Positions 11,165 through 21,524 of a DNA stretch of 64,000 nt are shown here, one piece after another (positions within the stretch are counted from its first letter, which is position 1; every line of letters begins with the position of its first letter). A program made the translations under genes and the position numbers. The notes under the pieces were generated by a model, which was not told where the DNA came from, made no database searches, and was given only the letters and a program-made list of their open reading frames with translations. The DNA is from Symbiodinium natans. Its lineage: Eukaryota; Sar; Dinophyceae; Suessiales; Symbiodiniaceae. Location of the stretch: contig CAJNDS010000116.1 in the NCBI GenBank assembly GCA_905221605.1, positions 1 to 64,000 of the forward strand, in the 5' to 3' direction.

Positions 11165-12329
11165 AACTGGAATCGTTTCAGATGCTGGTGCGGTTTTGCT
11201 TCCTGCTGCGTCCTCTTGGTCATGTAATCCCCGTAAGTCCTTTGTAAGCCCTACTGTCATTGCCCGGGGCATCTCAGCCCTCAACCTGAACACACGGCAT
11301 CAGAGTACGCTGGCCAGTGTCCATGAACAGAGCTTCCAGGAGAAGATTCCAAGGTCGGTCAGTTCCCTTCTGCTTTGGGGCTCAGAGATTCTGCTGAAGG
11401 GCCCCGTGGCAATTGGGTCTCACCCCTCTCCTTCCCTTGCTGTAACCTTTCCGAAGGGAGGCTCGCGGCCCTTGGTCCCTTTGGGGGGTTCTTAAAGGCT
11501 TTTGCAGTTTGAGGTCTTATGGGGTTTATGTAAGGGCTTGGTAAGGTCTAGGGCTCATAAGGGGTGAGGGTTTCGGCCTTCCAGTGTAGGACTGAGCCTA
11601 ATTTTCAACCCCTCCCGCACATGACAACTGCCAAACTCGAGGATCGGAGTCATTTTTGGGATAGTACTTGGAGACGAATCACGCAATGCCAGATTCAGAG
11701 TTGCCGAGGTGCCTGACCAAGAGGGCCCCCGTGGAGCTGGAGAGGCTGACCTTGCACCAGCGCTCTCTTTCTCCGGCAAAGCCCTACGCCGTAAACCCGC
11801 GGAGGGCGGGGGGGGGGGGGGGGGGGGGGGGGGGCCAAGGGGGGAGGGGAGGGGGGGGGGGAAAAGGGGTGTGAGGCCGCGGCCCAGCCCTGGATGTGCT
11901 CCTCGTTGGGCCTCGAAAGTCAGCTCTTCAACTTCGGGGCTCTTTCCTATGGGATATGGGACTATACATCAAGAGTTTTCAGCTCCTTTCAGGGTTTCTA
12001 GACAACCTATATAATGGCGCTATGTCGGAACCAATTTTGGGAGCCGTTTCAGCAGATCGAAGCAGCAACGGCTAGGCCACGGGCTCGGCTATCAGAGTTG
12101 ACACCAGGGCCCTCCTGCATGCGGCCAGGATGCCAGGCTTCACAGAGTCCAGGGAGCTCACCCAACAACCCCCCCCCCAACTTCGCATGAACAACAGCTC
12201 ATATGTGGCAACTCCTCTGCAGAGATGCAGACCTTGCATCCCATGCCAAGAGTCCACAGACATCGAAGCTCTTCGAGGCTCTTCCTCTCTGCCTTTTGCC
12301 CTCCTCTCCCTCCTCTTCTCGGACAATAC

Positions 12330-12440
12330 ATCTCCGCAAGAGAAAAAGCTCAGCTGCCAGCTCGGGGGCCAGTTCCAACACTTTGATCCTGGCCAAAAGT
12401 GGCGTGCCGAGCTCTTGCAGAGCGTGCTGCCGAGCATGAG
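12330..12440 (-). CDS. Candidate exon, unrecognised
   Basis: A minus-strand frame reads TPLLARIKVLELAPELAAEL and continues as FLLRR, a helix-forming composition unlike the surrounding frames. Flanking splice signals are not decisive (a GCGGAG sits at the low-coordinate end). No family is recognised. It shares strand with every other recognisable gene in the window. Confidence 0.3.
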
Positions 12441-14216
12441 AGGGGAACGAACCCAGAAGGTTGCCATGCCTTCAATTGCACTACCTCCTTCGCCCTTTGA
12501 CAATTCTCAGGAAACCCGTCGGGGAGCCTACTGTGCGGCAGCAGCGTGTCAAGGAAAGGACCTCGGACGACAGGCAGCCCCACAAGAAGATGAAATTCAC
12601 AGGCGAGGCCCATATACCCCTGTTTGTACATAGACTGTGGCGCTAGGCCGCTAAGGGCCCTGGCTGCTGAGGGCCTCCCCGCTGCGCACAGCGAGCATGC
12701 AAAGCCTGCGTCTGCGTCTGTCGCTTCCGGGACTTCTCAGCACTCGCCGACACTCTCGCCGACCCTTCTTACAGGCTCCGGATGCAGAAAGTATGGGGGC
12801 TTAGTAGGATGGTGATGCGACGGAACTCAGGAGATCTCATGGTATATTCGCAGCGACTTTAGCACCCGCGACGTGCACCTCCGAGTGTCAACCCGAACAC
12901 AACACTCGAATAGGCAAGAAACCGGGCAACAAGCCCTTGCAACCTTGACAGTCACCTAAATGTAACACTCAAGGCCCATGAGGCAGGTGCGATGGATGAT
13001 TCCCATCGCGCAAACCCTTGGGCTCCATGGGCTCACGGGGTGACTGAGGTTTCTGCACTTCGAGCTGCGAGCCCACCGTGACCTTCCACCGCACGAGCAG
13101 CACTACCTTTTGGGGGTCCTTGCTGTAGGGGGATCCTTCTCTGTGGGGGTTCCTATTAGGGGTCACGTTTATCGAAAACCCTCATATGGGGCTTGAGGGC
13201 TTATAGAAGGAACAAGTCTACTACGTGCTGGGAGACGTGAGCCAGCGTACTGCACAAGATCAAACGGTTCCAGTGGGTTCACAGTGAGAAGAACTCTTGA
13301 CGCAAGAGCACCCTCAACGTGCCTGCGACAGCACGGACAGTGACTTGACCTCGGCCCCCGGCATCCCATCAAGGAGCAAGCAAGACATCAGCAAGGCAGA
13401 GCGCGCAACCAAAACCACCCGCCCCCTCCCGGACAGGTGCAGTGGCCCTTGCTGGCGGGGCCCTTTCAGATCGGCCTGAGTCTGGACCTTACCTGGATGG
13501 GAGCCCTTCGTCTTGACAGGCCTTTGGGACGGGCCTCAGCCCTTTCCCGGCAGTTCCCGATCCGCTGGCCACTGGCCTCCGTCTCGACCCCTGGCCCGGA
13601 AATTTCCGGTCACAAAACCACCCCAACAACAGTTGCGAAGCACGAGGAGACCTTCGTTTCTGGCACATAAGGAGGCTTTATGAAACAACAATTCCGTCAA
13701 GCCATCTCGACTTCTTCTTTTGCACCTCGTGGCGCTTCCGGCTCGGTGCAGTCGTTCTTCTAACTCGAATCTTTTTCAAGGTCGCTGCTGAGGTGCCTGC
13801 TGCTGCGCTCGGCAGGGCTACATGAGGCTCGCCCTCTCTGCTGATGGCCGTGATCCAACCTGCAGGCTACGATCCGGGAAAGACTTGGCGACTGGTCTTA
13901 CAGGCCATGAGAGCTGAGATGATGCTTAATAGGGTTTAGGACCATTTTGGGGAACATGTCACATTGTGGGGAACCCATTGACTATACCATCCGCCTGCCG
14001 GACATGCAGCCTGTTTGTTTCTGTCCGTCACACGCGGGCTGACAAAGAATACCAGGGCGTCTCGTGGGGGTGGTAGAGGGCCCCTGTACAGAACTCAGCC
14101 ACTCAGCCTGCCAATGCCAATCCTGGACTGGCTGCCGGCAGATCCCGCAGCTTCGGCGGATCTCCACAGCATTTCTTCGCTAACTCAAAACCCATCTCCG
14201 GTGCATCGAACAATCC

Positions 14217-15008
14217 TCATGCGATTGGCGCACTCTGATTTCCCTCTCCATATCCCACCACCTGGGCTATCACGACGACCTCCTGCGCCTGCACGGTCGG
14301 AGAGCCCTGGTAGGACGGGGGAGAGGCCAGCGCACCTGCTGTGTAGGTTGGGGGAGAGCTTGGACCAAGCGGCGGCGCACCTCCTTGGTACTTGCTTACA
14401 CAGCAGCAACCGTACGACACACCGAGGAAGATGACTCCAGCCAAGAAGACGAGAAATCCAACGATGGTCAAACCACCCCCTGTCTCATCATCGCCCATAT
14501 CAATGCCGGTGGGCCATGTGGTCACCGAGACCCATGTGGGGAAGTCGCTAGTAACATTGTAGGTCCCCCAGTCCTCGTAGGTAGTTTGTCCATACCGCTC
14601 AAGCAATTGGCCATCGTGGATAATGAGTCGTCCTTTACAAGTCCATGTCAGGAAATCACGGCTCCCGGTCTCCAGCCGGGTGATGTTCAGGGAGTCCAAG
14701 TAAGCTCCGCAACGATTCGTCTCATTGCTCCAAAGGCTCCAAATGTTGAGGCCAGTGCCGCTCCAGGATACCGAGAAGTTTGTGCGGCCTTCTACAATGA
14801 AAACTTCCGTCGAGGACACAAGCGGGGTGGGCTCGGAATTGTTCTGTGACCCGGCATGGATTGCGATCATGAGGATGCCGATGGACATGATCACTGTGCC
14901 GGCGACGCAGGTGACCTTCGCAGGCAGGTTCATCTCACGCCAAGTTATCCTCATCCCTGTCATCTGGGCTGACCGGAATGGTGGCAGAAACCTAAACTGC
15001 AGCGGCAA
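14217..15008 (-). CDS. Two-pass (or signal-anchored) membrane protein with glycosylated ectodomain, single exon
   Basis: An uninterrupted 263-residue frame. Hydrophobic segments lie at about residues 32-52 (VTCVAGTVIMSIGILMIAI) and 179-200 (LTIVGFLVFLAGVIFLGVSY). The 125-residue region between them has five N-glycosylation sequons (NNS, NFS, NET, NIT, NVT) and a few cysteines, as expected for a lumenal or extracellular loop. After the second helix comes a CCC cluster and a Pro/Gly/Ser-rich tail with PPTY and PPSY words, which could bind WW- or SH3-type domains. Met26 is an alternative start that would put the first helix nearly at the N-terminus. No family is recognised. The absence of introns is unusual in this window and could reflect retroposition. 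Confidence 0.65.
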   Translation of the reverse strand: MPLQFRFLPPFRSAQMTGMRITWREMNLPAKVTCVAGTVIMSIGILMIAIHAGSQNNSEPTPLVSSTEVFIVEGRTNFSVSWSGTGLNIWSLWSNETNRCGAYLDSLNITRLETGSRDFLTWTCKGRLIIHDGQLLERYGQTTYEDWGTYNVTSDFPTWVSVTTWPTGIDMGDDETGGGLTIVGFLVFLAGVIFLGVSYGCCCVSKYQGGAPPLGPSSPPTYTAGALASPPSYQGSPTVQAQEVVVIAQVVGYGEGNQSAPIA

Positions 15009-15289
15009 TAAGGCTGCTGTAAACTTGAGCCGCTTGAGCCATTATGATTCTGGGACGCCGGCGTCGCTGCAAGCCGGAACACCGATCCCCCCCCCCAAAA
15101 AAAAAAAACTCAATTGCAAACGCACGAGGGCAAAGGCCTATGCTTGGGCGAAGCCAGAGCTTCTCTGTGCACGTCTACCCTGAGCCCCAGGCCCCCCGTT
15201 GCGTCATGACGTGCTCTGGAGTGTTACTTGGGATTGATCCAAGTTCGCGAGGTTTGAGTTCCGAATCCCAAGCCCATCGCAGCCTTGGC

Positions 15290-15415
15290 GGCCTGACTCG
15301 TCTACCACCAGCGCACGACGCGCTTCCCCCGACGTTGGTGCGGATGCCTGGACGACCTGAAGCGCGACGAGGAGGATTGCCATCCGCGCACTTCCGAAAA
15401 GTCTGGCCTTGCAGC
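15290..15415 (-). CDS. Possible first exon with signal peptide
   Basis: Inside a longer minus-strand frame the words MAILLVALQVVQASA then PTSGEARRALVVDESG look like a signal peptide with a plausible cleavage after QASA. It lies just upstream of the single-exon membrane protein on the same strand, but no splice junction joining them is evident. It could instead be the start of an unrelated short gene or a chance frame. Confidence 0.25.
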
Positions 15416-17753
15416 GTCGCCCGACATCCAGGTGTCCCAGGAATTGGCTGGAGATGGCCGCATCCTTGCGCAAAGCCACCTGAGCCATGCGTAATATAGC
15501 CATGTTGCAAGCTGAAAAGCTTGACTGCGGGGTCCTCCCGTGAGGGAACGGGAAGAAAACTCTCAGTGCCTTGGGGTGTTTCTTCTTGGTAGCTGCGGCC
15601 CTCTCCACTCGAGCTTGGAGGGTTCTCAGGGCGGCGCTGGCTTCAAGACGATGCAGCTCGCATCCTGAGAGGAAAAACATGAAGAACTTGAGACACACGC
15701 GACTTGCAGGCGCCGTTAACACTACCGGTAACTTGGCGTGGCCTGCACATTCACGAGACGACTTCCGAAATGCCTACTCACAGAGGAATCCTCAAGGCGA
15801 GAAGCCACACTCAAGTCTTGCAGCTTTTTTGGTGTGCACTGGACTCCACTCAGTGTCGTCAGCCCGCAAGTCCCACAAGGCCCCCCTCACATGGCCTGAT
15901 CGAGCAGCTTCTCAAGCTCGCCTGGCCCGAACGGCCGATCTAGGGATGTTGCAAGTACGCACAGCTTGGAACCATCCCCCATCAGTGGATTCAAAGGGGC
16001 TCCCTCCTCTGCTGTTGAGCTGGCTTGTGCAGTGTTTGTGGGCCGCTGCATGGACATTTCAGCATCTGCGGCCTTGCAAGGCTTCTATGGGAGCCATGGC
16101 TCCGCAGTGCCCGCTTCCGACTGCAATGCCGTAATTGCACACATGTTGGTTACGAAGCTGACATGACAAAAAGAATTGAAAGTAAGATTTCCAAAACCGT
16201 CTTTCAAGTTGTCCCATGCATGCCAACCTTCCTCCGTATCTTGAACCAAGCTGCGGCTTGCGACTTGATGCTGCCTCTTGTCTCGGGTAGCGGAGCCTCT
16301 AGGTTCCATGAGGCCGCCCTTTGCTACTGTTTACTTCGCTCGATCCCAATTCTAATCTCACGCCTCGCAGCCTCGGCCGCAACCCTGTGTTCCGAGGCCC
16401 CCGAGGCCTCAGTATTCAGACCCGGCTCCTGCGTTCCAAGCTTTGCGCATGTCAGCTCAAATGAAAGGTGGTCACCCCACTCTGCACCATCGCCGCGGCG
16501 GTCTCTCACTGTAGGTCCCTCTCGTAACTCTTATACTTGCAAGTGCAGTCACAGCTCAGACTGGCGGAGAGTTGTTAGTTGTTTTCTCAGCCTTGAAAGA
16601 GGCGCGGCATGTGCACAAGCATTTGGCTGAATCCAGGAAGTCTTTCGGAGGGGCCCCCTCAGTCTCCCGAGTCCAGATTCCATCAGGAGCCCCCAAGCAT
16701 GCGGCCACTGTTGATCGTGGCATTGTTTGCCATGGCAGGCGGGCAACTGCCTGGCTCAGCCTTCTCCGGCCCCGATTCCGGAAGTTGGCGCAGGTCCTTC
16801 GGCCAGGTGCTTTGACCTGGTGGCGGCTTCCATCCTCATTCCCGTGTGCTGGGCGGAGTCCTTCGACAGTGACTCCTAAACCCAAAACCCAAAACCCTAA
16901 ACCCCAAACCCTAAACCCCAAACCCTAAGCCCCAAACGCCAAGGCTCCAATCTGCCGGCATCATCGGCCTCATCTCCTTTGAGTGGCCCTCCGAGCTGGC
17001 CTGGGTCTTCCACCATGCTCCTTGGGCTCTGGGGCTGGAATTTTATAGGGCTTAGGTAGGGCTTGTGTAGGGTTTATGTAGGGCTTATGTAGGGTTGATG
17101 TAGGGTTTGGGTAGGGTTTATGTAGGGCTTATGCAGGGCTTATGGCGTTCCTGGGGTTTAGGGGACCATGCTCCTGGGCTGCAGGGCGGTTTAGAGGGTT
17201 TAGGGTGCCTGGGCTTCGGGGGTTTAGACGGTTTAGGGTTCCGGGTTTGCTTAGGGTTGACTAGGGCTGAAAGTTTATAGGGCTTATGTCGAGTTTATGT
17301 AGGGCTGAGGGGTTTGGATCCATTCTCGTCCCTCCCACCTATTCCCAACCCCTGCCCCATCCCAACTCCCCGCCTTTGAAATATATGTGTAAAAGGCAAA
17401 CCCAAACACACCGCTACACCAAGCCTGTACCCCTACGTACGGGCTTGTAATATAGTATGAAGAGAATGAGCTAGCCCCTATAATAAGAAAACCAGACAAG
17501 ATTTGTTTAGTAATGGGGGCTTTTGGCCCGCTCTTACAATATTCCTGCCTCATATTTTCCCTTCATTTATTGGTTAAGAAAAAGACAAGATTGTTTGAGC
17601 GAATTTAGTTTATGACAAGATGAAAGGAACGTAGCATTAATTTGTAAATGAAATACACGGTTTACATCTGAATAAATCTGTGTGCTCTCTACTCCTTTTT
17701 TCCGGAAAAATGCGTTAAAAGCCTGTCAAGAAGAAGTGAATTTTCCTGTAGCA

Positions 17754-18060
17754 GTATATTCGCCTCGGCTTCCTGCCGAGAAGCGTCTGGAACAAGCAGA
17801 CCCGGATCGGGCTCCTTCCCCCTCAACCCTTCCCCCCAAACACAAAATTTTCTGACCCGCCCTGTGTGGGACCCAGCCCAATCGCTTGGAGGCAAACCGA
17901 TGCCGTGGAGGGCCCCGCCTGTCTGTAGCTCCTACAGGGGAGTGCCACCCCCCCCCCCCCCCCCCCCCCCCCACCCCTTTGACCTCTCGGCCCTTCCTCC
18001 CTTTTTTTGCGAAACCCTCTGTCGGCTGCCGAGGCGGCGCGCGCAAGCGTTTACAATTAT
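17754..18060 (+). repeat. Dispersed element, copy 1 (GC-rich conserved end)
   Basis: The end reads CGGCTGCCGAGGCGGCGCGC then GCAAGCGTTTACAATTAT (18023-18060) and matches copies at 43343-43376 and 61484-61521. About 250 bp before it the words GGAACAAGCAGAC and GGATC are shared with the copy ending at 61521, suggesting an element of roughly 200-300 bp whose interior has diverged. All three copies have the same orientation. Confidence 0.7.
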
Positions 18061-18879
18061 ACCGGTAATCTAATTCATTGAGTGGTTTTAATTATTATGT
18101 GCATTTGGAATTACTTTATAGACGCCTTAAGAATGCATAATCAACTATGGGCTCCAGCGCAGCCCCACCAAACCCTCACCGCCTTCAGCCTCCAACCCCC
18201 TGTCCACAGCCCCCTTTGCTGTGAGGCACACGACTTCATACAGATGCTAAAAATGCAGCTTTCCAGTTGTGGCTTCTAGACGCGCAGCTGCTGCCCGGGT
18301 CGGGGCCTGAAATCTCGGACTTTGGGTCTAGAGAAGCCACGGGGGTCTTCGCTGCCCCTCAAAACAAGCATCCCCTCTAGAATCTGCCTATGTGCGTGGC
18401 AATGGCTGGCCCCCTGTTGGGGCTGCCGCTGCCAACTGTTTCAGCGTTTACGAAGTCTCCTTCGAGCTCAGGCGGTGGGTCGCTGTTGCTTGTTTTAGTA
18501 CTGGGTAAAAAACTCAAGACACTTGAGGGGTTTCTGGGTTGAAGGATTAAACTCTTCAATTGAAGGGGAATTTCATCGAATCTGCTCTTTTTTTGGGTAA
18601 ATTGCTGTGAATCGCAAAAAAATCAGGTGCGGTGCAACATGACTTCCAACGGACAAACATCGGCTCCTTCCAGCCATCTTCACCTGAGAGACTTGCGTGT
18701 GCTTTGGCTTTGGCTTGTGCCCCGGTGAGTGAAAAGAAATGCAATTTTAGTATTAAGGGGCCAATAATTAGTATTCACTTCCTGTGACTGTGGCCCTTGA
18801 CGCGGCTGGACTCATCTTTACCCATCCTGGCTGGAGGGATTTGGTGGGTAAGCGGAGGGCTGGGAAGGCTGGGAGAGGG

Positions 18880-18985
18880 TCTGGCAATCGCCCACCTTGA
18901 CTCCTCCCCATGCCCGGCCTCAATGGGCAAATCCAGCCGTGTCGGGGCCTTCACGACAACAAGAATCTTATGCACCATATTTCAC
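18880..18985 (+). repeat. Local duplication A, copy 1
   Basis: The segment starting CTGGCAATCGCCCACCTTGA and continuing through CAATGGGCAAATC and GTGTCGGGGCCTT to GCACCATATTTC is repeated with few changes at 19483-19588. Neither copy contains a convincing gene. Confidence 0.8.
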
Positions 18986-19024
18986 ACGCAAGCCTTGCAC
19001 ATGCAGTTGCCCACCTCGCTGGCT

Positions 19025-19290
19025 GTGGTGTCGCAGGGGATCTGTAGGTCCTAAGCCAGATGGCTCGTGGATAGTCCAACAGCTGCTGATTGCGACGATG
19101 TCTTGCTTCCCGGCCAAGGGCTGTGGGCACAAGACTCTTCCTGTGTTGCTTTGTAAACAGCTTCGAGCGCGCTTGGGGCTGACGTTCAAGAACTGGACAT
19201 CAACGTCGACATGCAACACGTCGCAGGGATCCCGCAGTAGCATAGTTGCAGATAAGACTTCACCCGCCCCAACATATAGTTGTTTAAAGC
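19025..19290 (+). repeat. Local duplication B, copy 1
   Basis: GGGATCTGTAGGTCCT, CCAACAGCTGCTGATTGCGA and CTCTTCCTGTGTTGC recur in the same order at 20205-20440. The spacing and order are kept, so this is a tandem or segmental duplication of roughly 250 bp rather than a chance match. Confidence 0.75.
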
Positions 19291-19482
19291 ACATAGCCAA
19301 GGACCTGGTTTGAAGTACGTAGTACCCATGCTGAACCCTGGGCAGGCTCTAGAAGCCCAAAAACTCCGAACAACGGCTGCAACATATTTACTTGTATGAA
19401 GTCATGCATATGATTGCCCATGGAACCCATGAGTATCAAAACACGCACTACGACTCCTCTTCTGCACATTCACGCCAGAGTC

Positions 19483-19588
19483 TGGCAATCGCCCACCTTG
19501 ACTCCTCCTCCTCAACGCCCGGCCTCAATGGGTAAATCGAGCCGTGTCGGGGCCTTTATGACAACAAGAAGTTCATGCACCATTTTTC
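19483..19588 (+). repeat. Local duplication A, copy 2
   Basis: Second copy of the 18880-18985 block, with small indels (an extra CTCAACG) and the same 3' words ATGACAACAAGAA and GCACCATTTTTC. Confidence 0.8.
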
Positions 19589-20204
19589 AAATCCTTTACG
19601 AAAGGCTTAAACATCCCACCGCCGCTGTTTTCGTACGTGCTTCTTCTACACGCAACGTCGTTGCGTGTAGGCAAAACGCCCTTGTAAAAGTATATGTTAA
19701 AAAAAAAACGTTGTTTTTTTGAGGTTTCTGCGCCCGCAGTTTTTGTATCTTGCCCTTTTAATGTTGGTGGCGTTGCTTCCTTGTGTACTTTTTTCATTGA
19801 AACGCGCGTTTCGTGTAGTTAAAACGCTAGTATTTGAAGTTGATTTTATATATGACTTTATATATGTGTTTTTTAAAACTGCCTTTCGAAGTTTATGCGC
19901 GCTCGTCTGTTTGGTATCTTGCCCTTGTCATGTTTCCTTGTCTTGGGGCTTGTTGGCGTGCACGTTTTTCGGCTTGCAGTGTTTGTTGAGGTGCACCTTG
20001 TTTCGGCGTTGGTTCCTTGCGTGGTTTTTTAAGAAAAGCCCTTGTTTGTAAAGTGTTTGGGTTTCGGGTTGGGGGGTTTATAGGGGTTAGGGTCAAGGTG
20101 ACGGTTCAGGCCAGAAAGTAACTACCCTCCTCCCCCCCCCCTCACCACGCAAAAAAAAAACATTCAAAACCTGCTACGCTCATAGCGTCGCTCCACCTCG
20201 TCGC

Positions 20205-20440
20205 ATGGGATCTGTAGGTCCTGAGCCAGTCTGCTCGTGGGGATGGTCCAACAACTGCTGATTGCGATGATGTCACAGCAGGCTCATGCACTCCTGCTGT
20301 TCCCTCGACCACCGAACTCTTCCTGTGTTGCAGTGCAAACACCGTTCAGCACGCCCCGCAGTAGCGTAGCCCGTGAATTGGACTTCAACCGCCCCAAGAG
20401 AGAGGGACCTTGTTTTAAGTGCATATCTAGCCAACCAAAC
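20205..20440 (+). repeat. Local duplication B, copy 2
   Basis: Second copy of the 19025-19290 block, beginning GGGATCTGTAGGTCCT and ending near TTGTTTTAAGTGCATAT. It is followed by non-coding DNA. Confidence 0.75.
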
Positions 20441-21524
20441 ACCCATGCCGCCTGGCACAAAGGAGGGAGGTCCACGGCCGACAAGAGGTCATGGAATGAG
20501 TGATGTGCCTGGTCGGGGTGGTACTCAGGGTATTTCGGCCAGGGTTTGGGGTTTCGCGTGAGGAAGTCCATGCTTTCGCGGATTCAGCTTCGGGGGTCTA
20601 GACGCTTGCGGGGTCTGTTTAAAAAGGGTCCACAACGGCTTTGACTGTTCGGGGTGGGGGGGGGGACACGCTAAAGCAGGTCCAACATTAATGTCTGGGC
20701 AGTCTCCTCTGGTAGTTTCAAGATGTGTTTGCTTACGATCAAGGCGATGATGGCAGGAAATGGTCCGTCAGCTTGATTGATTATTTTGAGATGACGACGA
20801 AAGGTGGCACAACTCAGAAGCGCCCCCAGCTTCTGCAAGAGGCCCTAAAGTTCGGGGGCTCCAGGAGCTCCAACTGGGATGACAAATCACAGCAGGGCAC
20901 GCGGGACACCCCGAGCAAGGCCTGTAGCGACTTTAACGAAGGCAAGTTTAGGCGCTTAGGTATGTTCAGGCCCCTTTGATGGATCACGAAGGTCCCACTG
21001 GACGCAACATCACTAAATGGAGGCGGAAAGCTCAGAGAATCGTTGTGTGTCGTTGTCGCTGCTGCTGTTGTTCTGTCGATCTATGTTGCCACGGGCTATA
21101 GAATCTGCAGTTTCTGTTGCTGCTTCCGCTCGTGTACCTCTTGCGAACGGTGAGGCTGCGGCCGTCATCTTCATGCCCGGCCAAGGCCAAGTCGCCGTAG
21201 TCACCTCCAAACATTCATGACACCTTATAAAAGCGTCTTCCTTGCCTGGTCACATCCCCGCGTCTCGCTAGACTCCAGCGTTGCTCTAGCCAGCTGACAG
21301 AGCCTCCGGGGATCTCCGACGAATGCCACAAGAGATCCAGCTGCTTACGAGGACTTCCTCCGTTCGGTATGGCTGCAAGTAACAACACGGCTAAATGCAA
21401 TGACATTCAGCGTGCTGCGACTTCTGGTGCAAGCGAAAAGGCTGATGAACTTGCAAGTGGCACACTCCACTGGTTTCTAGTGAAAGCCGCAGATTCCGCA
21501 GCAACTGGAGCACCCGGGGCCTCG

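Larger units (their letters stand above)
9350..14216. other. Mostly non-coding stretch with few supportable features
   Basis: Apart from the telomere-like array at 11093-11164 and one candidate exon at 12330-12440, I see no gene. Homopolymer G tracts occur at about 10921-10935 and 11807-11834. Degenerate TTTAGGG-like words are scattered (for example 9790-9860, 11500-11570). Open frames on both strands in 10.3-13.7 kb lack domains and look like chance frames in GC-rich DNA. Confidence 0.5.
15730..21500. other. Gene-poor stretch with telomere-like tracts and local duplications
   Basis: Degenerate CCCTAAACCC words occur at 16868-16935 and GGGTTTATGTAGGGCTTATG-like words at 17040-17290. A C homopolymer of about 25 nt lies at 17947-17972. 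The region 17340-17780 is AT-richer than its neighbours and has a hydrophobic frame (17284-17553, minus strand) that I could not assign. Duplicated blocks at 18.9-20.4 kb are listed separately. No gene is supported. Confidence 0.5.

Noticed and set aside
17284-17553. Hydrophobic 89-codon minus frame in AT-richer DNA, considered as an organelle-derived insert
   Set aside because: No organellar protein motif is recognisable, and the AT shift is modest.
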